Below, piece by piece: positions 7,202 through 14,361 of a stretch of 18,595 nt of DNA. Below the pieces are notes generated by a model, which worked only from the letters and a program-made list of their open reading frames with translations, was not told the DNA's origin and made no database searches. Made by a program: the position numbers and the translations under genes. Every line of letters begins with the position of its first letter. Positions within the stretch are counted from its first letter, which is position 1. Source of the DNA: Maribacter sp. (GTDB lineage Bacteria > Bacteroidota > Bacteroidia > Flavobacteriales > Flavobacteriaceae); contig JAHHKH010000219.1 in assembly GCA_018679695.1 (NCBI GenBank), forward strand, positions 1-18,595. Reading direction: 5' to 3'.

Positions 7202-8533
7202 CTATCGCATAATTGCATTTGGAAAAACCACTGGACTTTCAAAACCATTTTCACCTACTGACGAAACCCCAAATAGAAAATTGTCAATGACGATACCCTC
7301 AAGGGTGAACTGCATTACATTGCCCACATTACGGCTATGCTCCCAGTGGGGTGCAGTGGTATCGCGCCAATAGATCTTGTAACCAGCTGCACCATCGACT
7401 GCGCTCCATTGCAGCCTTGCCGAAGGTTCTACAATACCTCCTATTTTAACCTCTTTGGGAGCAGGTGGTGCCCAGGCTATCGATGCCAGATTAATTGCGT
7501 TCACAGCCGTCAGTTTAGCGGCATAATCAAAATTCACATGCTTTAGGACATCGCCATATTCAATACCATTTTCAGTTCGTATATCTTGGTGTTGTTGGGT
7601 ATAGTTCTCATGGGCCTCCATGATTCGAATCCCTGCGTAACCGGCATCATTGAAAGGTCTGTGGTGACCGCCACGGCCAAAACGATCTAACCGGTAAACC
7701 ATCATCGGATTCATTTCTGGCATATACGTTTTGGTTGTTTTATGAACGTATCGGGCCAATTGCCGCGATATGCCATCAACCTCACCCCCATAAAAGCGTC
7801 TTGCATTTCGTTGTTTTTCGGTTTCTGTAGGAGGTACCGGTTCCGAAAAAATACGGAATTCCCTATTATTTACTACACCATCCACACCAGTGATATTCCC
7901 GATCATGTCATTGTTTAATATTCCTATAATCTCCCAACCGTTTTCCTTGGCATAGGCTGCAAGCCCCTTACCTCCATAAAGTCCCTGCTCCTCACCTGAA
8001 AGGCCTACGTAGATAATACTATTTTCAAACTGGTATTTAGACAATACCCGCGCCGCCTCTATAGTACCTGCCATGCCGCTGGCATTGTCATTTGCACCAG
8101 GGGAATCTGATGTGAAATTATTGGGATCACTAACCCGCGAATCTATATCCCCACTCATAATGATAAACCGGTTGGGATATGTGGTACCGCGCTGAACGGC
8201 AATCACATTCACTACCCATACATCTTTGACAATGCGACTATTGTCATCCTTTTTTACCAAATCACTTTGATAAAAGACCTCTAAACAAGCATCACAGTCC
8301 ATTGAAGTCTTTTCGAATTCGCTCTTGATCCATCTACGTGCAGCACCAATACCACGGCTTTGCGAGACGGTATCGCTTAGGGTATGTCGTGTGCCAAAAT
8401 TGGCCAAAGTGGTGATATCTGACTCAATTCGGTCTGCTGAAACGGCATTGATAATATCGTAAATACGCGAGTCTGTTTGGGAACTTACTAATACCGGAAT
8501 AAGAAATAAAAGGGATGCGAAGAAATTTTTCAT
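7202..8533 (-). CDS. Exported M28 family zinc peptidase with C-terminal fibronectin III-like domain
   Basis: A 443-residue protein with a signal peptide (MKNFFASLLFLIPVLVSSQ). The M28 aminopeptidase domain spans about 25-350. Expected zinc and catalytic residues are visible: D149 in PGANDNASG (bridging Asp), E181/E182 in SGEEQGLYGG (general base and ligand), D209 in NNDMIGN, and a terminal His, probably H315 in YTQQHQ. The first ligand position reads SGDIDSR, with Asp129 where most M28 enzymes have His (HxD). Residues about 355-440 form a beta-sandwich with fibronectin III features (LQWSAVDGAAGYKIYWR). C80 and C83 could form a disulfide or bind metal. The gene has its own promoter box and is the first of a two-gene unit with the M1 peptidase. 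It is probably an aminopeptidase or carboxypeptidase for external peptides. Confidence 0.9.
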   Translation of the reverse strand: MKNFFASLLFLIPVLVSSQTDSRIYDIINAVSADRIESDITTLANFGTRHTLSDTVSQSRGIGAARRWIKSEFEKTSMDCDACLEVFYQSDLVKKDDNSRIVKDVWVVNVIAVQRGTTYPNRFIIMSGDIDSRVSDPNNFTSDSPGANDNASGMAGTIEAARVLSKYQFENSIIYVGLSGEEQGLYGGKGLAAYAKENGWEIIGILNNDMIGNITGVDGVVNNREFRIFSEPVPPTETEKQRNARRFYGGEVDGISRQLARYVHKTTKTYMPEMNPMMVYRLDRFGRGGHHRPFNDAGYAGIRIMEAHENYTQQHQDIRTENGIEYGDVLKHVNFDYAAKLTAVNAINLASIAWAPPAPKEVKIGGIVEPSARLQWSAVDGAAGYKIYWRDTTAPHWEHSRNVGNVMQFTLEGIVIDNFLFGVSSVGENGFESPVVFPNAIMR

Positions 8534-8537
8534 TTTG

Positions 8538-8573
8538 AAAGTTACAATTAGGATTTATTACAAATGTAACTTT
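8538..8573. repeat. Inverted repeat in the M28 promoter region
   Basis: AAAGTTACA (8538-8546) and TGTAACTTT (8565-8573) are perfect 9-base inverted arms separated by 18 bases. The right arm overlaps the predicted -7 box, and the left arm ends 5 bases upstream of the start codon. This could be a regulator-binding site or an mRNA 5' hairpin controlling the peptidase operon. Confidence 0.4.
8561..8568 (-). promoter_or_regulatory. Predicted -7 box (TACATTTG) of the M28-M1 operon
   Basis: On the minus strand TACATTTG matches the Bacteroidota -7 element TAnnTTTG exactly, 27 bases upstream of the M28 ATG. No TTG is present at the ideal -33 spacing; the nearest is 11 bases upstream. The match therefore rests on the -7 box and its position. 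Confidence 0.5.
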
Positions 8574-8607
8574 TGAAATCAATTACTGGTAGAATTGCGG
8601 ATATTTT

Positions 8608-10815
8608 TCAATCTGCAAATCGTTTTAATAGGTTGCGAACGTATTTTATACCATCGATATAGTATTGGGCCGAGGTCTTTTGTCTTCCAACTTTTACGGT
8701 AACTGCCGATTCCGGCAATTCCTGGAACATGAATTCATCAGTCCAGTCATCACCTATGGCAAAGACAAAATCATAATCATCCTCTCCCATAACGCGGACA
8801 GTGGCTCGACCTTTATTGACGTTGCTACTTTTTATTTCCATAACCTTATTCCCATTCAATACACTCAGATCATCATTGGCAATTAAACTGGTTAAAACAG
8901 TATTGAGTTCATTGGCCCTTAGGTTTCCAAAATCGGGATCTGTTTTACGGTAATGCCAAGCCAGGGAATAGTTCTTCTCCTCAATAAAACTTCCAGGAGT
9001 CCTGTCGACGAAACTTTCAAGGACGGGACGAATTTTCTCCATCCAGTCATTCTTTACATTTTCAAGCATTCTAAAATCCTCTCCATTCTTGGAGATCCAG
9101 ACGCCATGTTCCACGATCATATTGTATTTCTTTGGTAGAAACCATTTGGAAAAGGTTTCCTTGTCCCGACCGCTAACCAGATATAATTCTGTGTTTTCAA
9201 GTGAATTGAGTGCATCCAATAGTTGATACAATTCCTTGTCTGGACCCGCTTTCTGCGGATCTACATGAAATCCTGACAAGGTGCCATCGTAATCCAAGAA
9301 CAATAACCTTTTTCTAGCATTGGCAAAATTTTCCAAAACTGAACTTAACCTATGTTCAGTTAATCTTTTAGAAATATTTGCAGCATCCCGGTCCTTTTGT
9401 TCCCTGAGTGAATTCATGAAGTCGTTGGCCCATTTCTCGACATTATAACGTTCCAAACGTTCTTGCAGATGAGTATTCCGCTCTTGTTGTTCCTCTCTAG
9501 GCATATTAATGGCTTCGTAAAGGGCATCCGCAATTTGCTCAAAATTATTGGGATTGATTAAAAGTGATTCATTCATTTCATTCGCAGAACCAGCCATTTC
9601 GCTAAGTATCAAAACCCCTGTTTTATCAGTTCTTGTGGCAATATATTCCTTGGCCACCAGATTCATTCCGTCACGTAAGGGGGTAAGCCAGGCAATATCA
9701 CTGGAAGTATATAGGTCTATTAAATTTTCAAAGGGAACAGAACGATAGAAATACCAAATGGGGGTCCAGCTCACTGTCGCAAAATCACCATTGATTCGAC
9801 CAATCAACTCATCCACTTCCTTTTTTAACAACTGATACTGGGGCACATTGGATCGTGAGGGCACCGCTAAAATTATGAGCCTGACTTTCTCTTTATACTG
9901 TGGATATTTGTTGAGGAAGTATTCAAAAGCATTCAATCGCTTGGCGATACCTTTTGAATAATCCAATCGGTCAATCGATAAAATCAATTTCGCATCTGGG
10001 GTAGAACTCTTGTGACTATTAAGTCTTCGTTGTAAATCAGAATGCTGTTCCGCAGTGTTCTTTTGATGTTCCTTGGCTGCATCACTGAATTTCTTATAAT
10101 CGATACCCATGGGAAACGAATCGACCTTAATGATCCTATTGTCTAAATAAATATCATTAAAGCTCACTTCCAATCCCAATAACCTTCTTACCGAACTCAA
10201 GAAGTGACGTTCATAATCATAGATATGGAAACCGATTAGATCGGCACCTAAAAGGCCTTGTAAAACCTCTTCACGCCAGGGTAGGGTTCTAAATATCTCA
10301 AACGATGGGAATGGAATGTGTAAAAAGAATCCTATTGATATATTAGGGCGTTTTTCCCTCACCATTTGAGGTACCAACATGAGTTGATAGTCATGCACCC
10401 AAATCGTGTCATCCTCCCCAGCCTTTTCTAAAATGGCATCCGCGAACTTTTGGTTGACCGCCTTGTAGATATTCCAGCTAGACAATTCAAATTCTGAATA
10501 TTCTAAAAAATAATGAAATAATGGCCATATGGTACGGTTGCTGAAACCAAAATAAAACCCATCTACTTCAGCTGACGATAAGTTTACTTTTGAAGATCCA
10601 TGTTCTGCAAGTGCATCATCAATTTTTGTTATCAATTTTTTAGGGATTTCCTCATCGGTCAATCCACTCCAGCCAATCCATAAGCTATCACCACCAGAGT
10701 GTACAGATTTCATTCCTGTTGCCAATCCTCCTACACTCGGTATTGCGGTGATGGTTCCATTGCTAATTTGTAATTGTACAGGTAATCTATTTGAGATTAT
10801 GATAGTTTTGCCCAT
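8608..10815 (-). CDS. Bifunctional trehalose-6-phosphate synthase/phosphatase (OtsA-OtsB fusion)
   Basis: A 735-residue cytoplasmic fusion that makes trehalose from UDP-glucose and glucose 6-phosphate in two steps. Residues about 3-470 are the GT20 synthase: the SNRLPV start (R10), the sugar-binding VGG loop (28-30), FFLHIPFPS with H166, R283 and K288 in IDRLDYSKG (nucleotide-sugar phosphates), and RDGMNLVAKE (381-390). Residues about 500-733 are the HAD-type trehalose phosphatase: DYDGT (508-512, nucleophile D508), SGR (548-550), K668 region, and GDDWTDE (688-694) with the Mg ligands. All key residues of both halves are present, so both activities are expected. The gene is divergent from the GH15 gene, and the starts are 102 bases apart. 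It ends 74 bases before the M28 start on the same strand. Likely role: osmotic or desiccation protection. Confidence 0.95.
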   Translation of the reverse strand: MGKTIIISNRLPVQLQISNGTITAIPSVGGLATGMKSVHSGGDSLWIGWSGLTDEEIPKKLITKIDDALAEHGSSKVNLSSAEVDGFYFGFSNRTIWPLFHYFLEYSEFELSSWNIYKAVNQKFADAILEKAGEDDTIWVHDYQLMLVPQMVREKRPNISIGFFLHIPFPSFEIFRTLPWREEVLQGLLGADLIGFHIYDYERHFLSSVRRLLGLEVSFNDIYLDNRIIKVDSFPMGIDYKKFSDAAKEHQKNTAEQHSDLQRRLNSHKSSTPDAKLILSIDRLDYSKGIAKRLNAFEYFLNKYPQYKEKVRLIILAVPSRSNVPQYQLLKKEVDELIGRINGDFATVSWTPIWYFYRSVPFENLIDLYTSSDIAWLTPLRDGMNLVAKEYIATRTDKTGVLILSEMAGSANEMNESLLINPNNFEQIADALYEAINMPREEQQERNTHLQERLERYNVEKWANDFMNSLREQKDRDAANISKRLTEHRLSSVLENFANARKRLLFLDYDGTLSGFHVDPQKAGPDKELYQLLDALNSLENTELYLVSGRDKETFSKWFLPKKYNMIVEHGVWISKNGEDFRMLENVKNDWMEKIRPVLESFVDRTPGSFIEEKNYSLAWHYRKTDPDFGNLRANELNTVLTSLIANDDLSVLNGNKVMEIKSSNVNKGRATVRVMGEDDYDFVFAIGDDWTDEFMFQELPESAVTVKVGRQKTSAQYYIDGIKYVRNLLKRFAD

Positions 10816-10917
10816 TAATTAGATGTTTTTAGCGGGATTTGTCTTTTGTTTTTCTAAATTTCGTCAAATTGCACTGCAAAACCAACTTAAAGTAAACTTT
10901 TAGCGGATAATTGAACT
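10816..10917. promoter_or_regulatory. Divergent control region between trehalose synthesis and GH15 genes
   Basis: These 102 bases must hold the promoters of both genes. The best plus-strand candidate is TAAATTTC (about 10854-10861), one mismatch from TAnnTTTG, with a TTG only 13 bases upstream. I find no exact box for the minus-strand gene. A short AAAGT-AA-ACTTT inverted repeat lies near 10890-10901. Shared regulation is an inference from the arrangement. Confidence 0.4.
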
Positions 10918-12720
10918 ATGGACAATTTAGATTACGGAATTATTGGAAATTGTAGGAGCGCGGCATTGATTTCGAAAACAGGATCATTGGATTGGTGCTG
11001 TTTGCCCGAGTTTGATTCTTCGTCGGTATTCGCTAAAATCTTGGATGAAAAAATTGGCGGGAGTTTTGAAATAATCGTGGCGGAAGAATACACTATTAAA
11101 CAGCGGTACAAAAAGAACACGGCAGTTTTGATAACAAGATTTTCCGATGGGGAAAATATTTTTGAGTTACACGATTTCATGCCTCGGTATTATAAGGAAG
11201 ATGGTGGATATTACGCGCCACCCGAGATTGCACGACATGTAAGGCATATACAGGGTAGGCCTAAGTTCAGGGTAAGATATGACCCAAAGCTTGAATATGC
11301 ATTGGGTGTAACCGAGACTTATGTAAAAAGGAACTTCATCGTGAGTCTTACTCGGAATGAAAAATTCGATACCGTTTTTCTATATACTTCTTTCAATAAA
11401 AATGCGGTAGTTGAGGGAAGGGAGCTTGAGCTCAAACAAAACGGATACTTTCTATTGGGATATAATGAAAAAATACTGCAACCTACCTCAAGAAAGATTT
11501 ATTTAGATCTTGAACGCACCAAAGTATATTGGCTAAACTGGACTAACAGAACACCGAACTATAGAAAGTACAATAAGCAAATTACACGAAGTGCCATTAC
11601 CTTGAAATTATTAAGTTATGATAAAACGGGGGCAGTGTTGGCAGCGGCTACTACTTCATTGCCCGAAACCATTGGTGAGGTGAGGAATTGGGATTACCGT
11701 TTCTGTTGGATACGTGATGCATCGATGGTCATAAAGGTTATGGCTGATTTGGGCCATAAAAATGTAGCAAGTAGATATCTTCAATTCATAATCGACTTGA
11801 TTCCCGATAAAGACGAGAAACTGCAAATCATGTACGGCATCAACAAGCAAAAAACGCTTACTGAGGAAACATTGGATCACTTGGATGGCTATGAGGGGTC
11901 CAAACCAGTACGAATAGGTAATGCGGCCTACAAACAGAAACAGAATGATATTTACGGGATTTTAATGGATGTCATACATGCGCAATTGGCGAAATTCAGT
12001 ACCGATATTGAAAATGGCGAGGAACTTTGGGGCATAACCAAAGGTATCGTTTGGATTGTCGCCAAGCACTGGCGGGAGCCCGATAAGGGTATTTGGGAAT
12101 TCCGAACCGAAGACAGGCATTTTACTTTTTCCAAAGTGCTGTGTTGGGTGGCCATAGACCGGGCGGTTAAGGTTGCACGTATACTCAAAAAGACCCGCAA
12201 ATTGGAAACCTGGATTCAATTGGAACAGGAAATAAAAGCGGATATTCATACCAATGCATGGAATGATAAAGCAAAGGCCTTTACACAATCGTATGGATCT
12301 TCCCATCTGGATGCATCTGTGCTATTAATGGAATCTTATGGATTTATTGAGGCGAAAGACCCCAAATTCATAGGTACCGTCAAGGCCATTGAAAAGAACT
12401 TGAGCAATGATGGATTGTTGTACCGATATAAGAATGAAGATGACTTTGGACTTCCTTCCTCTTCTTTTACCATCTGCACATTTTGGTTCATAAATAGTTT
12501 GTTCAAGATTGGTGAGGAAGATAAGGCTATGCAACATTTTGAAAAATTATTGACTTATAGTAATCATTTAGGTTTGTTTAGTGAAGATATTGATTTTAAG
12601 ACCAAAAGACTTTTAGGAAACTTCCCTCAAGCGTATTCCCACCTGGCTTTGATCGAGTGCGCTGTGAACTTTTCAACCAAGGATACCGAAGAAAGAATCC
12701 TGGAGTCCATGAGCAACTGA
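10918..12720 (+). CDS. Glycoside hydrolase family 15 protein, candidate trehalase
   Basis: A 600-residue cytoplasmic enzyme without a signal peptide. The N-terminal beta-sandwich domain (about 1-220) begins with the family signature YGIIGNCRSAALISKTGSLDW. The (alpha/alpha)6 catalytic domain follows: RNWDYRFCWIRDAS (256-269), then GIWEFR with the likely general acid E394, and LFSEDID with the likely general base E556, followed by NFPQAYSHLALIE. Both catalytic glutamates are in place. GH15 includes glucoamylases, glucodextranases and trehalases (the latter known in mycobacteria). Divergent pairing with the trehalose-phosphate synthase/phosphatase favours trehalose as substrate, but no residue I can see proves it; a maltodextrin-acting glucoamylase is the alternative. 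It converges on the decarboxylase gene with 44 bases between the stops and no clear terminator. Confidence 0.9.
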   Translation: MDNLDYGIIGNCRSAALISKTGSLDWCCLPEFDSSSVFAKILDEKIGGSFEIIVAEEYTIKQRYKKNTAVLITRFSDGENIFELHDFMPRYYKEDGGYYAPPEIARHVRHIQGRPKFRVRYDPKLEYALGVTETYVKRNFIVSLTRNEKFDTVFLYTSFNKNAVVEGRELELKQNGYFLLGYNEKILQPTSRKIYLDLERTKVYWLNWTNRTPNYRKYNKQITRSAITLKLLSYDKTGAVLAAATTSLPETIGEVRNWDYRFCWIRDASMVIKVMADLGHKNVASRYLQFIIDLIPDKDEKLQIMYGINKQKTLTEETLDHLDGYEGSKPVRIGNAAYKQKQNDIYGILMDVIHAQLAKFSTDIENGEELWGITKGIVWIVAKHWREPDKGIWEFRTEDRHFTFSKVLCWVAIDRAVKVARILKKTRKLETWIQLEQEIKADIHTNAWNDKAKAFTQSYGSSHLDASVLLMESYGFIEAKDPKFIGTVKAIEKNLSNDGLLYRYKNEDDFGLPSSSFTICTFWFINSLFKIGEEDKAMQHFEKLLTYSNHLGLFSEDIDFKTKRLLGNFPQAYSHLALIECAVNFSTKDTEERILESMSN

Positions 12721-12764
12721 TTTTCCGGATTCCTCCTCTGAGAGAGAACATAATCGTCAGCCTT

Positions 12765-14204
12765 TTAATGCTTAAGGTGTAGTTTTTTTGCGAAGTCTTT
12801 AACTTTGTCCAATAACAGTTCTAAATGACCTCGAGTGGTAAACGGATTCATTATTGTGGTGCGTAAATAATGTATGCCCCTCAACTTTGTTTGAACGATA
12901 TAATACTCGCCTTCCTCCAATAGTTGTTGTCTAATAGACTCATTGAGTTGATTTAATTCGTTCTTATTCATGGCATCCATAACATATCGGAAACATACTA
13001 TATTCGACATGGGTTTTACTACCATTTCGAACCGATCATCTTTTTCAATCATTTCACCAAATTCATGACCTAAATCATACAGCGTAGTTACATATTCATC
13101 AAAAATACCTTGACCATAGGTTTTTAGGAGTGTATACCATTGAATGCTCATCATGGTCTTGGTACATTCAAAAGTACGTTTGGCCATATTATACCAGTCC
13201 TCTTTCTCGGATTTAACCAAAAGATAGTCGGCCTGCTGGCTGAAAGTAGCATAGGAATGATTACCAGATTTGAATAGTAGGGCTGTCGTTATCGTCGGCA
13301 TCATCATCATTTTATGACCATCGATTACCACAGAATCCGCTTGATCAATACCCCTTACGGTATGGCGGTATTTTGCTGAAAAAATCGATGCCCCACCATG
13401 TGCGCCATCTACATGGAACCAGATATTGTGCTTTTTGGCAAACGCAGCGATAGCCTTCAGATCATCATATATTCCTGTAGCGGTCGAAGGAGCACTGCCC
13501 ACAATGGCAAAAACAGTGATACCGTCTTTTTTGGCTTTTTGAAAGTATTCCTCCAATAAGGAGCTGTTCATCTTAAATTCCAAGTTTGCGGGTATTTTAA
13601 TGATTCCTTTTTCACCAAGACCCATTATCTTTGCGGCCCGGTCAACGCAATAATGTGCCTCTTCACATACCATGATACCCAAATCATCGGTTGATCCTTT
13701 ATTCCAAACGTCATGTTTCACTATGGCTTTTCTCGCGGAAAGTAAAGCCGTAAGATTGGCCAAGGTACCTCCAGAAGTCAAAAAACCCCTTGAATTGTCA
13801 CCATAACCGATACTAGAACAAATGAACTCGGTCATGATCCGTTCAATGGCTGTTGGGGCCATCCCCATTTCATAAATGGCCATACCATTGTTCAATAGAT
13901 TACTGATGAGGCCAGAGAGCGCTGCTAAGGGTGCCGGCGGACATACTTGATGACCTATGTATTTGGGATTATGAACATGCGTGGTATGTTTCACTATCTC
14001 TGAAAAAAGTTGGGATTCATCGTCATTTTCCAAAAACCCCTTCCAATAGGCGTACTCATCCTCAGGGAGATTCCAATGAATTACCTTATTCGATTTTCCA
14101 TGAAGCGCTGCCTCTAAATGGTTTGCCAATTGGTCGACCAACTCATGACCTCTTTTTCTGAAATTTTCGTGGGAATATGCAATTTTCAATAAGGAAGTAT
14201 CCAT
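12765..14204 (-). CDS. Group II PLP-dependent decarboxylase, divergent subfamily
   Basis: A 479-residue cytoplasmic enzyme of the same fold as the gene at 2075 but only distantly related to it. TSGGTLANL (143-151) is the PLP phosphate loop, H184 in EEAHYCVDRA stacks on PLP, D266 lies in HVDGAHGG (the usual pattern is HVDAAYGG), and K298 in VIDGHKMMMMP is the Schiff-base lysine (the usual aromatic-type pattern is DPHK). The HK(M/L)-type segment and overall layout are closer to the glutamate, cysteine sulfinate and 2,4-diaminobutyrate decarboxylase side of the group than to aromatic decarboxylases; the substrate is not known. The start codon is preceded by AGGAG only 1 base away, and a 13-base palindrome covers it. 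It is divergent from the DPP III lipoprotein gene with 157 bases between starts. Confidence 0.88.
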   Translation of the reverse strand: MDTSLLKIAYSHENFRKRGHELVDQLANHLEAALHGKSNKVIHWNLPEDEYAYWKGFLENDDESQLFSEIVKHTTHVHNPKYIGHQVCPPAPLAALSGLISNLLNNGMAIYEMGMAPTAIERIMTEFICSSIGYGDNSRGFLTSGGTLANLTALLSARKAIVKHDVWNKGSTDDLGIMVCEEAHYCVDRAAKIMGLGEKGIIKIPANLEFKMNSSLLEEYFQKAKKDGITVFAIVGSAPSTATGIYDDLKAIAAFAKKHNIWFHVDGAHGGASIFSAKYRHTVRGIDQADSVVIDGHKMMMMPTITTALLFKSGNHSYATFSQQADYLLVKSEKEDWYNMAKRTFECTKTMMSIQWYTLLKTYGQGIFDEYVTTLYDLGHEFGEMIEKDDRFEMVVKPMSNIVCFRYVMDAMNKNELNQLNESIRQQLLEEGEYYIVQTKLRGIHYLRTTIMNPFTTRGHLELLLDKVKDFAKKLHLKH

Positions 14205-14206
14205 TC

Positions 14207-14219
14207 TCCTAAATTAGGA
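14207..14219. repeat. 13-base palindrome at the start of the second decarboxylase gene
   Basis: TCCTAA-A-TTAGGA is a perfect inverted repeat ending 2 bases from the start codon of the decarboxylase gene. On the mRNA it contains the AGGAG stretch, so it could be an operator or could fold over the translation start. It is short enough to be chance. Confidence 0.35.
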
Positions 14220-14325
14220 TGTTGAAAGCTGTAAATCAAATCCACCCTAAAAAAATATGAACAAAAACCTTAATATCTACTAATAAATTCTAGTTATAAA
14301 ACTGCCCGATTTCATAGATGTTTGT

Positions 14326-14333
14326 TAAATTTG
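14326..14333 (+). promoter_or_regulatory. Predicted -7 box (TAAATTTG) of the DPP III gene
   Basis: TAAATTTG matches the Bacteroidota TAnnTTTG element exactly and ends 28 bases before the ATG at 14362, leaving room for a short leader. No TTG is found at the ideal -33 spacing, so this is a partial match. Confidence 0.5.
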
Positions 14334-14361
14334 CTACGCTGAATAATAAAGCAGAATCAAC

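Noticed and set aside
11962..12306. 114-codon open frame on the minus strand
   Set aside because: It is antisense to the catalytic domain of the GH15 gene and has no family features.
12721..12764. Terminator between the convergent GH15 and decarboxylase genes
   Set aside because: No stem of useful length with a U tract is visible in the 44 bases.
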